Assembly (NCBI RefSeq): GCF_003337235.1
Contig: NZ_QPJC01000002.1
Span: 558,001-622,000, forward strand
Reading direction: 5' to 3'
Source: Halopolyspora algeriensis
Lineage (GTDB): Bacteria > Actinomycetota > Actinomycetes > Mycobacteriales > Pseudonocardiaceae
Length of the DNA stretch: 64,000 nucleotides
Shown here piece by piece: positions 8,785 to 16,625 of the stretch; the stretch's first letter is position 1, and each line of letters starts with the position of its first letter. Below the pieces are notes generated by a model. The model made no database searches and was not told where the DNA came from. It saw only the letters and a list, made by a program, of their open reading frames with translations. The position numbers and the translations under genes were made by a program.

Positions 8785-9125
8785 CGCAGCGCTCCCTCCC
8801 GCCACGCGTAGGTGACACCGGCGAGCAGGATTCCGAGAAAGACGAACATCTCGATCACCGCGCCTGCCCCGGCCGAGGAGACGACGAGTGTCCACGGGTA
8901 CATGAACAGCATTTCCATCTCGAAGGCCAGATAGATCATCGTCAGCGTGTACCAGCGCACATGGAACCGGGAAACAGCGTGCTCGACCGGCTCGTGACCA
9001 CTCAGGAACGGGCCGAGGTCGGTAGCCGGCGGAGCCACCGTCACCAGCCGCGCGAGCCCGTAGGTTCCCGCGGCGATCACCACGGCCAGACCGAACAGCG
9101 CCGCCACCGCGGAGAAACCGCTCAC
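8775..9125 (-). CDS. nuoA: NADH-quinone oxidoreductase-like subunit A
   Basis: This 116-aa protein has three membrane helices and is NuoA/ND3-like. The C-terminal core RWYTLTMIYLAFEMEMLFMY then PW matches the conserved FDxExxFLYPW motif of NuoA. The normal YECG motif in the loop near the quinone channel is replaced by sequence without cysteine (GHEPVEHAVSRFHV). GTG 9125 is chosen as start: it gives the family length and has GGGGAG 8 nt upstream, while earlier starts add 34 non-membrane residues. It is the first gene of the nuo operon, 185 bp after the upstream monooxygenase gene, where the promoter should lie. Confidence 0.88.
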   Translation of the reverse strand: MSGFSAVAALFGLAVVIAAGTYGLARLVTVAPPATDLGPFLSGHEPVEHAVSRFHVRWYTLTMIYLAFEMEMLFMYPWTLVVSSAGAGAVIEMFVFLGILLAGVTYAWREGALRWA

Positions 9126-9310
9126 CGTGAGGCTCCCCGCACCCGAACCGACTGGCGAGGTGGGACATGCCCGGGGCCACGGTGTCCCCGATGGACGTGC
9201 ACAGTCGGCCTCCCTCCACGACGACACGGCGTCTCACATCCTGACGCACTATCCGCAGTGGCGCCTGCTCAAACCCGGGCGCGAGAAGCGGCGTTGCCGG
9301 AGCCGGTGTC

Positions 9311-11071
9311 TCAGGAGTGCAGTACCGTGTCCAGGGCCCGATGCAGTTGCTGCTGTGCCTGTTCGGGAGTGTCCGGACCCGAGGTGTGGCGCCAGGCGAT
9401 GTAGCCGTCGGGGCGCACCAGCAGGCAGCCGGACTCGTCGATCTCGCAGACGCGGCGCCAGTCGCCGTAGGCGTCGCGTGCCTGCGGGGTGCCGATCCGC
9501 ACCAGCCGCAGCGGCAGGCCGAGCTGCTCTCGGCAGTACTCCACCGCCGAGGACCACGCGGTGCCGGACAGGCCCGTCACGAGGCTGAACTGTCCGCGCC
9601 CGACCAGATCCAGTGTGGAGACTCGCCGGCCGTGCTCGTCGACCAGCCACACGTGCGGCAATTTGGCGCCGGGCCGTGTCGTGGACTGGTGATGCAGCTC
9701 GGGGTCCCGCTGCCAGGCTTCCTCGCTGTCCTCGGCGAGCACGGCCGAGGAGCGGTAGCGTTGGTTGAGCTCGACCCCGTGGGCGTTGAACTCGTAGTTC
9801 TTCAACTCGATGGCCTCGGTCAGGGCGAGGCGGCGCTTCTCGCCGTCGGCGTTTTCCTCCCGGCAGGCGGCCAGCCCTCGGGTGATGCCCTCGTCGTCGC
9901 TGCCTCCGGCGATGCCCAGCGCCTCGAAGATCGGCCCGAACTGGTCCCGGCTGAGGTTGGCGCGCTCCACGATCTGCCGCCCCACCGGCGCCCGCTCACT
10001 GCTGTAGGTCTCCAGCAGCTCCGGGCCCGCTTCGCCGCGAATGACCATCGCCAGCTTCCAGGCCAGGTTGAACGAGTCCTGCACGGAGGTGTTCGAGCCC
10101 AGCCCGTTCGACGGGGGATGGCGGTGCACGGCGTCACCGGCACAGAACACCCGACCCGAGTGGTACTCGGTGGCGTAGTTGTGGTTGACCGTCCACAGTG
10201 ACCGCGAGGTGATGGTCACCGGCACGTCCGCGTCACCGATGAGGTCGTGCACGATCTCGCGCGCCTGGGACTCGGTCAGCTCGTCGGGCGGGTCGTCGAT
10301 GTCGTAACCCCAGGTCAGCAGCCACTTGTGCCAGGGACGCACCATGCGCACCAACCCCATGCCGATACCGCCCATGTGCGCGCCCGGCCGCATCACCCAG
10401 TACAGGACACTCGGCCGATGTGCGACGTAGTGGGACAGGTCGGCATCGAAGACGATGTTCATGCTGCCTGCCTTGCCCTCCTGCCCGGCGATCGGCAGCC
10501 CGATCTGCTCGGCGACCCGGCTGCGGGCACCGTCGGCGCCGATGAGGTAGCGGGCCCGCACGGTGAACTCGTCGCCGCGCAGTCGGTCCCGCAGCCGCGC
10601 GGTGACCCCGTCGGCATCCTGCTCCAGGTCGAGGAACTCGGTATCCATGCGTACCGTGGCCCCGCGCGAGGCGGCTCGGGTGACCAGGATCGGTTCGAGG
10701 TAGATCTGCGGCAGGTCCAGCATCGTGCACGGGCTGGCCGCGTTGTACTCGGTGGCCGAGTCCTCCCCGGTGCCCCAGCTGCGGATCCGGCCGATCTCCT
10801 CGCCGGCCAGGGAGGTGCACAGCACGGTGTCGCCCATCAGCTCCGGCGGGGTGCCCTGCGCCAGCGCCTCGTCCTCCACGCCGAGATCGCGCAGCACCTC
10901 CATGGTGCGCTGGTTGGTGATGTGCGCACGGGGCGTGTTGGCCACCCAGCCGTACTTGTTGACCAGCAGCGTGCGCACACCGTAGGTCGCCAGCAGCAGT
11001 GCGGCCGCCCCACCGGCCGGGCCCGTGCCCACAACGAGCACATCGGTGTCGTGGTTCTGCTCGGTGCTCAC
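9311..11071 (-). CDS. FAD-dependent aromatic monooxygenase (TfdB/PheA family)
   Basis: This 586-aa class A flavoprotein hydroxylase probably hydroxylates a resorcinol- or phenol-type substrate to hydroxyquinol. Visible signatures are the N-terminal Rossmann motif VVGTGPAGGAAALLLATYG, the YLIGADGARSRVAEQIGL DG motif near residue 180, and GDAVHRHPPSNGLGSNTSVQ near residue 300, which is typical of phenol and 2,4-dichlorophenol hydroxylases. A thioredoxin-like C-terminal domain fits the length. GTG 11071 overlaps the stop of the upstream fused dioxygenase/reductase gene (GTGA), so the two are co-translated. This pairing points to supply of 1,2,4-trihydroxybenzene; the true substrate is not determined. 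Confidence 0.9.
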   Translation of the reverse strand: MSTEQNHDTDVLVVGTGPAGGAAALLLATYGVRTLLVNKYGWVANTPRAHITNQRTMEVLRDLGVEDEALAQGTPPELMGDTVLCTSLAGEEIGRIRSWGTGEDSATEYNAASPCTMLDLPQIYLEPILVTRAASRGATVRMDTEFLDLEQDADGVTARLRDRLRGDEFTVRARYLIGADGARSRVAEQIGLPIAGQEGKAGSMNIVFDADLSHYVAHRPSVLYWVMRPGAHMGGIGMGLVRMVRPWHKWLLTWGYDIDDPPDELTESQAREIVHDLIGDADVPVTITSRSLWTVNHNYATEYHSGRVFCAGDAVHRHPPSNGLGSNTSVQDSFNLAWKLAMVIRGEAGPELLETYSSERAPVGRQIVERANLSRDQFGPIFEALGIAGGSDDEGITRGLAACREENADGEKRRLALTEAIELKNYEFNAHGVELNQRYRSSAVLAEDSEEAWQRDPELHHQSTTRPGAKLPHVWLVDEHGRRVSTLDLVGRGQFSLVTGLSGTAWSSAVEYCREQLGLPLRLVRIGTPQARDAYGDWRRVCEIDESGCLLVRPDGYIAWRHTSGPDTPEQAQQQLHRALDTVLHS

Positions 11072-13017
11072 GTGTCTTCTCCGTGGTCCTGCTCAATCTC
11101 GGCGGCGATGTGGAAGGTGAACTCCAGCAGACGCCAGCTTCCGTCCATGTCGCGCCCGTCCGGTGTGGCGCCGTGCTGCCGTGGCATGTCGACGATGAGC
11201 TCGTCCTTGACGCCGAACACCGCATCGGAATCCAGGTAGGCACCGCCGGCCACGAACAGTTGCGTGATCAGACGCGGCCGCCCCGGCGCCATGATCATGA
11301 AATGCACGTGCGGAGCCCGGTAGGGGTGCCGCCCGACCGCGTCGAGCATGCTGCCGACGGGACCGTCGTCGGGGATCGGGTACTCCGAGGGGGCGATGGA
11401 TCGGAATGTGAACCGGCCCTTCTCGTCGGTGCGGAACCGGGCACGCAGCACCGGGCCGTCCAGGTCCGGCAGTTGCACGTCGTAGTAGCCGTCCTCGTTG
11501 GACTGCCAGACGTCGACGACCGCGTCCCGGACGGGAACCCCCTCGGTGTCGACGATCGTGATGTCGCCCCACAACGGCTCACCGGGCAACCCCTGGGAGA
11601 TGTCGGTTCCGTGTTCGGCCGTCGGGGGTCCTTCGACGTAGAACGGGCCGAGCACCGCCGAGGGGGTCGTGCCGGGGGTGCGCGAATTCGTCAGCAGGTC
11701 CACCGCGCTGGAGACACCGAGGGTGTCCGACAGCAGCACGAATTCCTGCCGGGTGTCGCTGCACATCCGGCCGGTGCGGGTGAGGAAGTCGACGGCGTAC
11801 TGCCACTCGCCTTCGGTGACGTCGTTGTCGGCCACGAAGCGGTGCAGGTGGCGCACCAGGTCCGTCAACAATTGCCGCACGCGCGGGTCTTCGGCCTGGT
11901 CGAAGCCGGCGACGACCTGCTCGGTCAGCCGGTGCAGCGCCGCCATCGGACGTCCGCCGGAAGCCGGGCGGTTGCCCGCCCAGGCTTCGCGCAGCAGAGC
12001 CGCGACGCCTTCGGTGGTCACTTCCCGAGGGTTGGGGTAGGACTTCGCGGTGGCCGACTCGGCGGCGGTACCCAGGTCCTGCTCGGCCATCCCCAGCTGG
12101 TGCAGCGAGGTGGGCCCACCCAGCGAGGAGATCAGGTCGTGCACCCCGGCGGGCGCGTCGTCGGTGCCCAGGGCCTCGGCGATGCGCCGCATCACCTCGG
12201 GTGCGGCCGGGGCGTTGTAGGCCATGGCATACGGCAGCACGACGGTGTGGGTATCGGCGTGCGGCAGGTCGAAGGAGCCGCCCAGGGTGTGGCACAGCTT
12301 GTGGTGCAGTCCCATGCCGACCAGGCCCAGGCAGGTCCCGGCCAGCCACGCCGCGTGCAGCGCCTCGGCGCGGGCGTCGACATCGGCCGGATCGGCCGCG
12401 ATGGCGGGCAGAGCCCTGCCCATCAGCCTGATGGATTCCAGCGCCCAGCCGTCGACGACCGGGTTGGTCTGCTGCGAGTACAGCGCCTCCACCGCGTGGG
12501 CCATCGCATTGATGCCGCTGGTCACCGACATCGCCACGGGCAAATCGAGGGTGAACTCGACGTCGTAGACCACGGTTTCGGGCAGGATCGCCGCATCCGA
12601 GCGGGTCATCTTGGTGCCCTGCGCCGTCTCACCCAGCACCGGGGTGACCTCGGAGCCCGCGTAGGTCGTGGGCAGGATGATCTGGTCGATACCGGTGCGC
12701 CACGCGAGGGCCTTGGCCAGTCCGGTCGTGGAGCCGCCCCCGACGGCCACCACGCAGTCCACGGAGTGCTCACCGACCAGTTCCATGGCCTGCTCGGTGA
12801 CCTCGACGGGCGTGTGCATGGCCGCTCCGTCGAAGCGGGCCACGGCCAGCGACTCCAGCGCCTCGTGCACCCGGTCGCCAAGCGCTGCCAGTGGGGGGCT
12901 GCCCAGCACCAGAGCCCGCGCGCGTCCGAGCCGCTCCACCTCCTGGCGCACCTGCGCGCTGGTGCCGTACCCGAACACCACCCGGTTCGGGTTCGTGGCG
13001 TGGACGAAACTTCTCAT
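11068..13017 (-). CDS. fused maleylacetate reductase - hydroxyquinol 1,2-dioxygenase
   Basis: This 649-aa bifunctional protein joins two consecutive steps of the hydroxyquinol pathway. Residues 1 to about 355 are an iron-type alcohol dehydrogenase fold acting as maleylacetate reductase (GGGS nucleotide motif at about 93-96, PTTYAGSE, and a His-rich metal site HHKLCHTLGG). Residues about 365-649 are an intradiol dioxygenase. Its non-heme iron ligands are visible as Tyr in DGYYDV (about 511-512), Tyr in RHPYRAPHVHF (about 566), and His 570 and 572. Ring cleavage by the C-terminal half yields maleylacetate, which the N-terminal half reduces to 3-oxoadipate. A purine-rich site (GGGAGAAG) precedes ATG 13017. 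Such fusions occur in actinobacteria, but most bacteria use two genes. Confidence 0.93.
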   Translation of the reverse strand: MRSFVHATNPNRVVFGYGTSAQVRQEVERLGRARALVLGSPPLAALGDRVHEALESLAVARFDGAAMHTPVEVTEQAMELVGEHSVDCVVAVGGGSTTGLAKALAWRTGIDQIILPTTYAGSEVTPVLGETAQGTKMTRSDAAILPETVVYDVEFTLDLPVAMSVTSGINAMAHAVEALYSQQTNPVVDGWALESIRLMGRALPAIAADPADVDARAEALHAAWLAGTCLGLVGMGLHHKLCHTLGGSFDLPHADTHTVVLPYAMAYNAPAAPEVMRRIAEALGTDDAPAGVHDLISSLGGPTSLHQLGMAEQDLGTAAESATAKSYPNPREVTTEGVAALLREAWAGNRPASGGRPMAALHRLTEQVVAGFDQAEDPRVRQLLTDLVRHLHRFVADNDVTEGEWQYAVDFLTRTGRMCSDTRQEFVLLSDTLGVSSAVDLLTNSRTPGTTPSAVLGPFYVEGPPTAEHGTDISQGLPGEPLWGDITIVDTEGVPVRDAVVDVWQSNEDGYYDVQLPDLDGPVLRARFRTDEKGRFTFRSIAPSEYPIPDDGPVGSMLDAVGRHPYRAPHVHFMIMAPGRPRLITQLFVAGGAYLDSDAVFGVKDELIVDMPRQHGATPDGRDMDGSWRLLEFTFHIAAEIEQDHGEDT

Positions 13018-13188
13018 CTGGCTGCTTCTCCCGCATTGGTGAAGTGTTGTTCAGCTCACGGTGTGTCGAGTATGGGGAAGGCATGCCCGGTTCTCCTGCA
13101 GGTTCCTGCTGCGCTGGCTGCACGAAATCGGCATCACCACGCCCGTGCGGCAGGAGCCTGCCCGGCCCGCGCGGCGGGACGAGACCAC

Positions 13189-14061
13189 TCAGCCCGCGCG
13201 GCGCAGCGCGGCCGGCGTGACTCCGAGGTGTTCGCGCATCGTCCGGGTGAGGTGTTCCTGGTGGGAGAAACCGCACCGGACGGCGATCTCGGCGATCGAC
13301 AGCGTGCCGGTGCGCAACAAGCGGCTCGCCTGTTCCAGGCGCAGCCGCAGCAGGAACCGGTGCGGGGGTGATCCGGTTCTCGCCTTGAACTTGCGGGAGA
13401 ACTGGCTGACGCTCAGGCCGACCAGCCCGGCCATGCTCGCCAACGGGATCGGCTCGTCCAGCCGGTCGCACATCCACTCGCGGACCGTGTCGAACTGCCG
13501 ATCGGTCAGGGCCGTGCGTTCGGCTTTCGCCGGTTCGACGAGCCGGCCGCGGCTGTGGTTACGCGCCAGCCGGGCCGCCAGCAGGTTGCCGATGTGGTCG
13601 ACGTAGGTGCGTGCCGAGGTGTCTCGTTCCCGCAGCACCTCGTCGAGGGAGAGCACGAGCTGCTCCAGCAACGGGTCGTGGCTGCCGAGCACCTCGTCGA
13701 GCTCGACGGCGTGCCCGCAGGCCTGCCGGATCGCCGCCTGGTCCAGGTAGACGTGGACGGTGTCGAGCTCACCACCGAGTTCGACCGTGAGGTCTTTGCC
13801 CGCGGGATGCAGGAAGTAGCCACCCGTGGGTATCCGCCGGGAGCTGGTCAGTCGGTTGCGGCCGCGCCGCACGGTCACCGGTCCGCTGCGGTGCAGGATC
13901 AACTGGTGGCAGCCTGCCGCATCGAAATCCGCCCGGTAGGGCTGTTCCCGCTGGGTCGACACGTACAGCCCGTCCCAGCCGAGCCCCGCACTCGTCCGCT
14001 CGGGCCGGATCCAGGGCAGGCAGAGGATGCCGTTCGTATCGCGCAACCCCAACTCCGCCAT
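13189..14061 (-). CDS. AraC-family transcriptional regulator of the hydroxyquinol genes
   Basis: This 290-aa regulator has an N-terminal sensor part, with AraC-binding-like strands around residues 30-120. It has a C-terminal pair of helix-turn-helix motifs typical of AraC/XylS (LASMAGLVGLSVSQFSRKFK, then IAEIAVRCGFSHQEHLTR). It is encoded just upstream of, and in the same direction as, the ring-cleavage operon, so it is the likely activator of that operon in response to an aromatic inducer. ATG 14061 is preferred because GGAG is 8 nt upstream; a GTG at 14070 overlaps that site. The 275-bp divergent gap to the GntR gene should contain both promoters. Confidence 0.92.
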   Translation of the reverse strand: MAELGLRDTNGILCLPWIRPERTSAGLGWDGLYVSTQREQPYRADFDAAGCHQLILHRSGPVTVRRGRNRLTSSRRIPTGGYFLHPAGKDLTVELGGELDTVHVYLDQAAIRQACGHAVELDEVLGSHDPLLEQLVLSLDEVLRERDTSARTYVDHIGNLLAARLARNHSRGRLVEPAKAERTALTDRQFDTVREWMCDRLDEPIPLASMAGLVGLSVSQFSRKFKARTGSPPHRFLLRLRLEQASRLLRTGTLSIAEIAVRCGFSHQEHLTRTMREHLGVTPAALRRAG

Positions 14062-14336
14062 CACGGCCACTCCGTTCCCCGATCAGGCACTGCACGAGGA
14101 CGCATCCCGCGGAGGGCGCGCGCAGGATGCCGAGAGCCCTTTCCGGGCAAGGTGGCGATGCGACGTGCGAAGCCTCGGCGGGTCGGGCGAACCACGCGAC
14201 GAAGCCGGCCCTGCCGACGTTCTGCTCTCCCCTGCGGAGTGAGTCGCATACCCGAGGTGGCTGCCTTTCGCTCGCCTGGAAGACTGCTGTCCCGGTCGAT
14301 CTCCTACGCTGGAGCATACCGACCCGAGGAGGATTC

Positions 14337-14996
14337 GTGTCCACCGCTGAACAGCCGCACACGGACTCGAGCGTTCCGCTGCGGGACCAGGTTCGGAAGG
14401 CGCTGCACACACGCATCGCGCAGGGCCTGCTCCGTCCCGGGGATCGCCTCTTCGAGCAGGACCTCGCCACGGAATTCGGTACCTCGCGGGTTCCCGTCCG
14501 GGAAGCGATCCGCATGCTGCAGAGCGAGGGTTTCGTGGAGGTCCGCCCGCGGCGACGTGGGGTGTTCGTCCGCACTCTCGACCGGCGCGAGACGGAAGAG
14601 CTCTTCGATGTGCGGGAGGCACTGGAGGTGCTGGCCGCCCGCCTGGCGGCCCAGCGCAGCCACTCCGACGAGGTGATCCGCATGGGCGAACTGGCCACCC
14701 GGGCCCGGCAAGCCCTCGAAGGCGGTGACATCGAGAGCATGTCCGACGCCAATTCGACCTTCCACCACGAACTCGTCGCACTGTCCGGGAATGCACTGCT
14801 GGCCTCCATGCTCGAGCCGTTGCACGGCCGGCTGGCTTGGCTGTTCCGGCTGAACATGGAGCCGCAGCGGGTGTGCGACGAGCACGAGCAGTTGCACGCC
14901 GCGATCGCCGACGGCGATGCCGCTCGGGCCGAAGAGGTGGCGCGCAGGCACGTCCGCTCCAGCAGGCGCATGGTTCTCGAACGCGCCGTGCAGTAA
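14337..14996 (+). CDS. GntR-family (FadR subfamily, FCD domain) regulator
   Basis: This 219-aa repressor-type protein has an N-terminal winged helix (IAQGLLRPGDRLFEQDLATE through SRVPVREAIRMLQSEG, residues about 15-75) and an all-helical FCD ligand domain (about 85-205). The GTG at 14337 is chosen because GAGGAGG lies 6 nt upstream; an open frame extends further left but has no ribosome binding site. It is divergent from the AraC gene and next to the hydroxyquinol operon, so it may add a second control there or act on genes elsewhere. FCD regulators usually sense organic acids, which fits aromatic-catabolite control, but no ligand can be named. Confidence 0.9.
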   Translation: MSTAEQPHTDSSVPLRDQVRKALHTRIAQGLLRPGDRLFEQDLATEFGTSRVPVREAIRMLQSEGFVEVRPRRRGVFVRTLDRRETEELFDVREALEVLAARLAAQRSHSDEVIRMGELATRARQALEGGDIESMSDANSTFHHELVALSGNALLASMLEPLHGRLAWLFRLNMEPQRVCDEHEQLHAAIADGDAARAEEVARRHVRSSRRMVLERAVQ

Positions 14997-15028
14997 CGAT
15001 TCGGTGTGGCGGCGAGCCGACGACCCTT

Positions 15029-15265
15029 TCAGAAGCGGTGTTGGGCCGCTCCCTTCGTGGGAACGGAGACCATGACGTGCAACCCCTGGCAGCCGCAGTG
15101 GCACCGGCAGTACTGCCGGATCACCGTGACGGCGTCGACGTTCTCGGACGAGGGCGTCGACCAGGGATGTTCATCGGCGTGGCATCGGCAGGCATCCCGG
15201 CTGCTCGGCAACCGGTCGACGACAGCGGCGGAATCCTGCGAGATGGTGCCGGACAGCGTGCTCAC
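15029..15265 (-). CDS. small Cys/His-rich protein of unknown function
   Basis: A 78-aa open frame starts at GTG 15265 with a strong ribosome binding site (GAGAGGAG) 7 nt upstream. The product carries two clusters of metal-ligand residues, DACRCHADEH and YCRCHCGCQGLH, giving six cysteines and several histidines in a short span. This pattern suggests metal or cluster binding (metallothionein- or small zinc-protein-like). No family is recognised. It is divergent from the IclR gene. The strong ribosome binding site and the repeated CRCH motif favour a real gene, but the composition of GC-rich DNA can produce chance Cys codons, so support is moderate. Confidence 0.45.
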   Translation of the reverse strand: MSTLSGTISQDSAAVVDRLPSSRDACRCHADEHPWSTPSSENVDAVTVIRQYCRCHCGCQGLHVMVSVPTKGAAQHRF

Positions 15266-15531
15266 GTCGGGTCTCCTCTCGGCAACAGTGGGCGCGGAGC
15301 CCGGCCGGTGTTTCGACGATGACGTTGTGGCTGCGGGACGTTGTGCTGTTGGCTCGATACGGGCATTCTGCGGCGCTGCCCCGGCACCCGCATCACGGTT
15401 CCGATAATCGGACACAAGCGTGCGCACGACCTCGCGGGCGCGTCTCGCGCACACCGAAGCTCCGAGACCGGTCGACGGGAGGCAGGCACCGGTACTGTCC
15501 GGCGGGGCAGGCAGAACGGAGAGTGACACGC

Positions 15532-16371
15532 ATGTCCACGGGCCCCCGGCAGAACCGGGCGCGAGGCACGAGCAGCAAGATGCCCGCGGTGCGGCACGCG
15601 ATCGGGGTGCTGCGCCGTCTGGCAGCCAGTCCCGACCCGCTGCCCGCTGCCGCGCTGGCCCGTTCTCTGGAGGTACCGCGCAGCACCATGTACCACCTGC
15701 TGTCGGTACTGGTGGAGGAAGGACTGGTGGTGCACCTGCCCGAGCAGCACCGCTACGGACTCGGGCTGGGCGTATTCGAACTGGGTTCGGCCTACTTGCG
15801 CCACGATCCGCTGGAGCACCTGGCCCGCCCGTTGCTCGCCCGGCTCGTCGGAGACGTGGGCGATACCGCTCACCTGGGCATCCTGCACGGCGCCGAGTTG
15901 CTGTACCTGCTCAAGGTGCAGCCCGAACATCCCACCACCCTCGTCACCGACGTCGGGGTCCGGATGCCCGCCCACCTGGCCGCCTCCGGGCGGGCTCTGC
16001 TGGCGCACCTGCCTGCCGAGCAGGTGCGCGCCCTGTTCCCCTCTCCGGCGAGCTTCGTGACCCGTACCGGCTCGGGGCCGCGCAACCTGCCCGAGTTGCG
16101 CTCGATGCTGACCACCGAGCGGCGGCAGGGATGGTCGGTGGAGGACGGGCTGATCACTCCCGAGGTGGCCTCCGTCGCAGCGGCCTCCTTCGACCACAAT
16201 GGGCACCCCGTGGCCTCCGTGGCCGTGCCGTTCCGCCGCACGGCGCGGCCTCCGGAGTCCTGGCCGCAGCTGGCGCGGCACGTGCTGCGGGGCGCCGATG
16301 CGCTGACCCACCGACTGGGCGGGACTCCGCCGCAGCGCCCGACCGGCCCTGTCGACGACACCGGGCGGTGA
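15532..16371 (+). CDS. IclR-family transcriptional regulator
   Basis: This 279-aa protein has the IclR layout. The N-terminal winged helix-turn-helix (AVRHAIGVLRRLAASP.., LARSLEVPRSTMYHLLSVLV) spans about residues 15-80. A GAF-like effector domain follows (HLAASGRALLAHLP, then LITPEVASVAAASFDHNG). IclR proteins commonly control aromatic, acetate or histidine/amino-acid catabolism. ATG 15532 has GGAGAG upstream; the open frame extends further 5' but no better start is visible. It is followed by the 207-bp repeat and the convergent formimidoylglutamate deiminase gene, which is a possible but unproven target. Confidence 0.9.
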   Translation: MSTGPRQNRARGTSSKMPAVRHAIGVLRRLAASPDPLPAAALARSLEVPRSTMYHLLSVLVEEGLVVHLPEQHRYGLGLGVFELGSAYLRHDPLEHLARPLLARLVGDVGDTAHLGILHGAELLYLLKVQPEHPTTLVTDVGVRMPAHLAASGRALLAHLPAEQVRALFPSPASFVTRTGSGPRNLPELRSMLTTERRQGWSVEDGLITPEVASVAAASFDHNGHPVASVAVPFRRTARPPESWPQLARHVLRGADALTHRLGGTPPQRPTGPVDDTGR

Positions 16372-16412
16372 CCCGTCCTCGGGGCGGGTCGGAGCACGCG
16401 CGGGAATCCTCA

Positions 16413-16619
16413 GAGCCCGCCTTGGAATTTGGTCAGGTGGTTTCTGAACCGCCGTCTCAGGCGGCGCCTTGCGGCGTTGCAGGCCACATCGAGTAGCCAC
16501 TTCTCCGCCACGTGGCCTACTGCTTGCTGATGCCCGCCTGCGGGCATTCCGATCGAATACGCCGGAGCGGGTCACCCTGCTCAGGCTGATCACCCGAGCG
16601 AAAGAGCCAAATCAAAGAC
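16413..16619 (+). repeat. 207-bp dispersed repeat, copy 1 (inverted relative to copy 2)
   Basis: This segment matches the reverse complement of 42254-42460 over 207 bp without indels, with about 10 mismatches. Positions 16453-16575 (123 bp) are identical. It contains short internal palindromes (ATGCCCGC with GCGGGCAT around 16530-16547; GGCCAC with GTGGCC flanking 16482-16517), so it could fold as RNA or DNA. It sits between convergent genes, immediately beyond the stop of the leftward hutF-like gene. No transposase frame is recognised, so it is best called a repeat or non-autonomous element. Confidence 0.85.
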
Positions 16620-16625
16620 AGACAC

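Noticed and set aside
8140-8811. Long hydrophobic forward frame opposite the NuoB/D-like gene (valine and alanine rich)
   Set aside because: It is the antisense of the His/Asp-rich linker codons, which reads as GTG/GTC runs; it has no ribosome binding site and the minus-strand product is better supported by operon context.
16413-16619. Repeat copy as part of an insertion sequence transposase gene
   Set aside because: No frame shows transposase motifs and no terminal repeats or target duplications are visible within the 207 bp.
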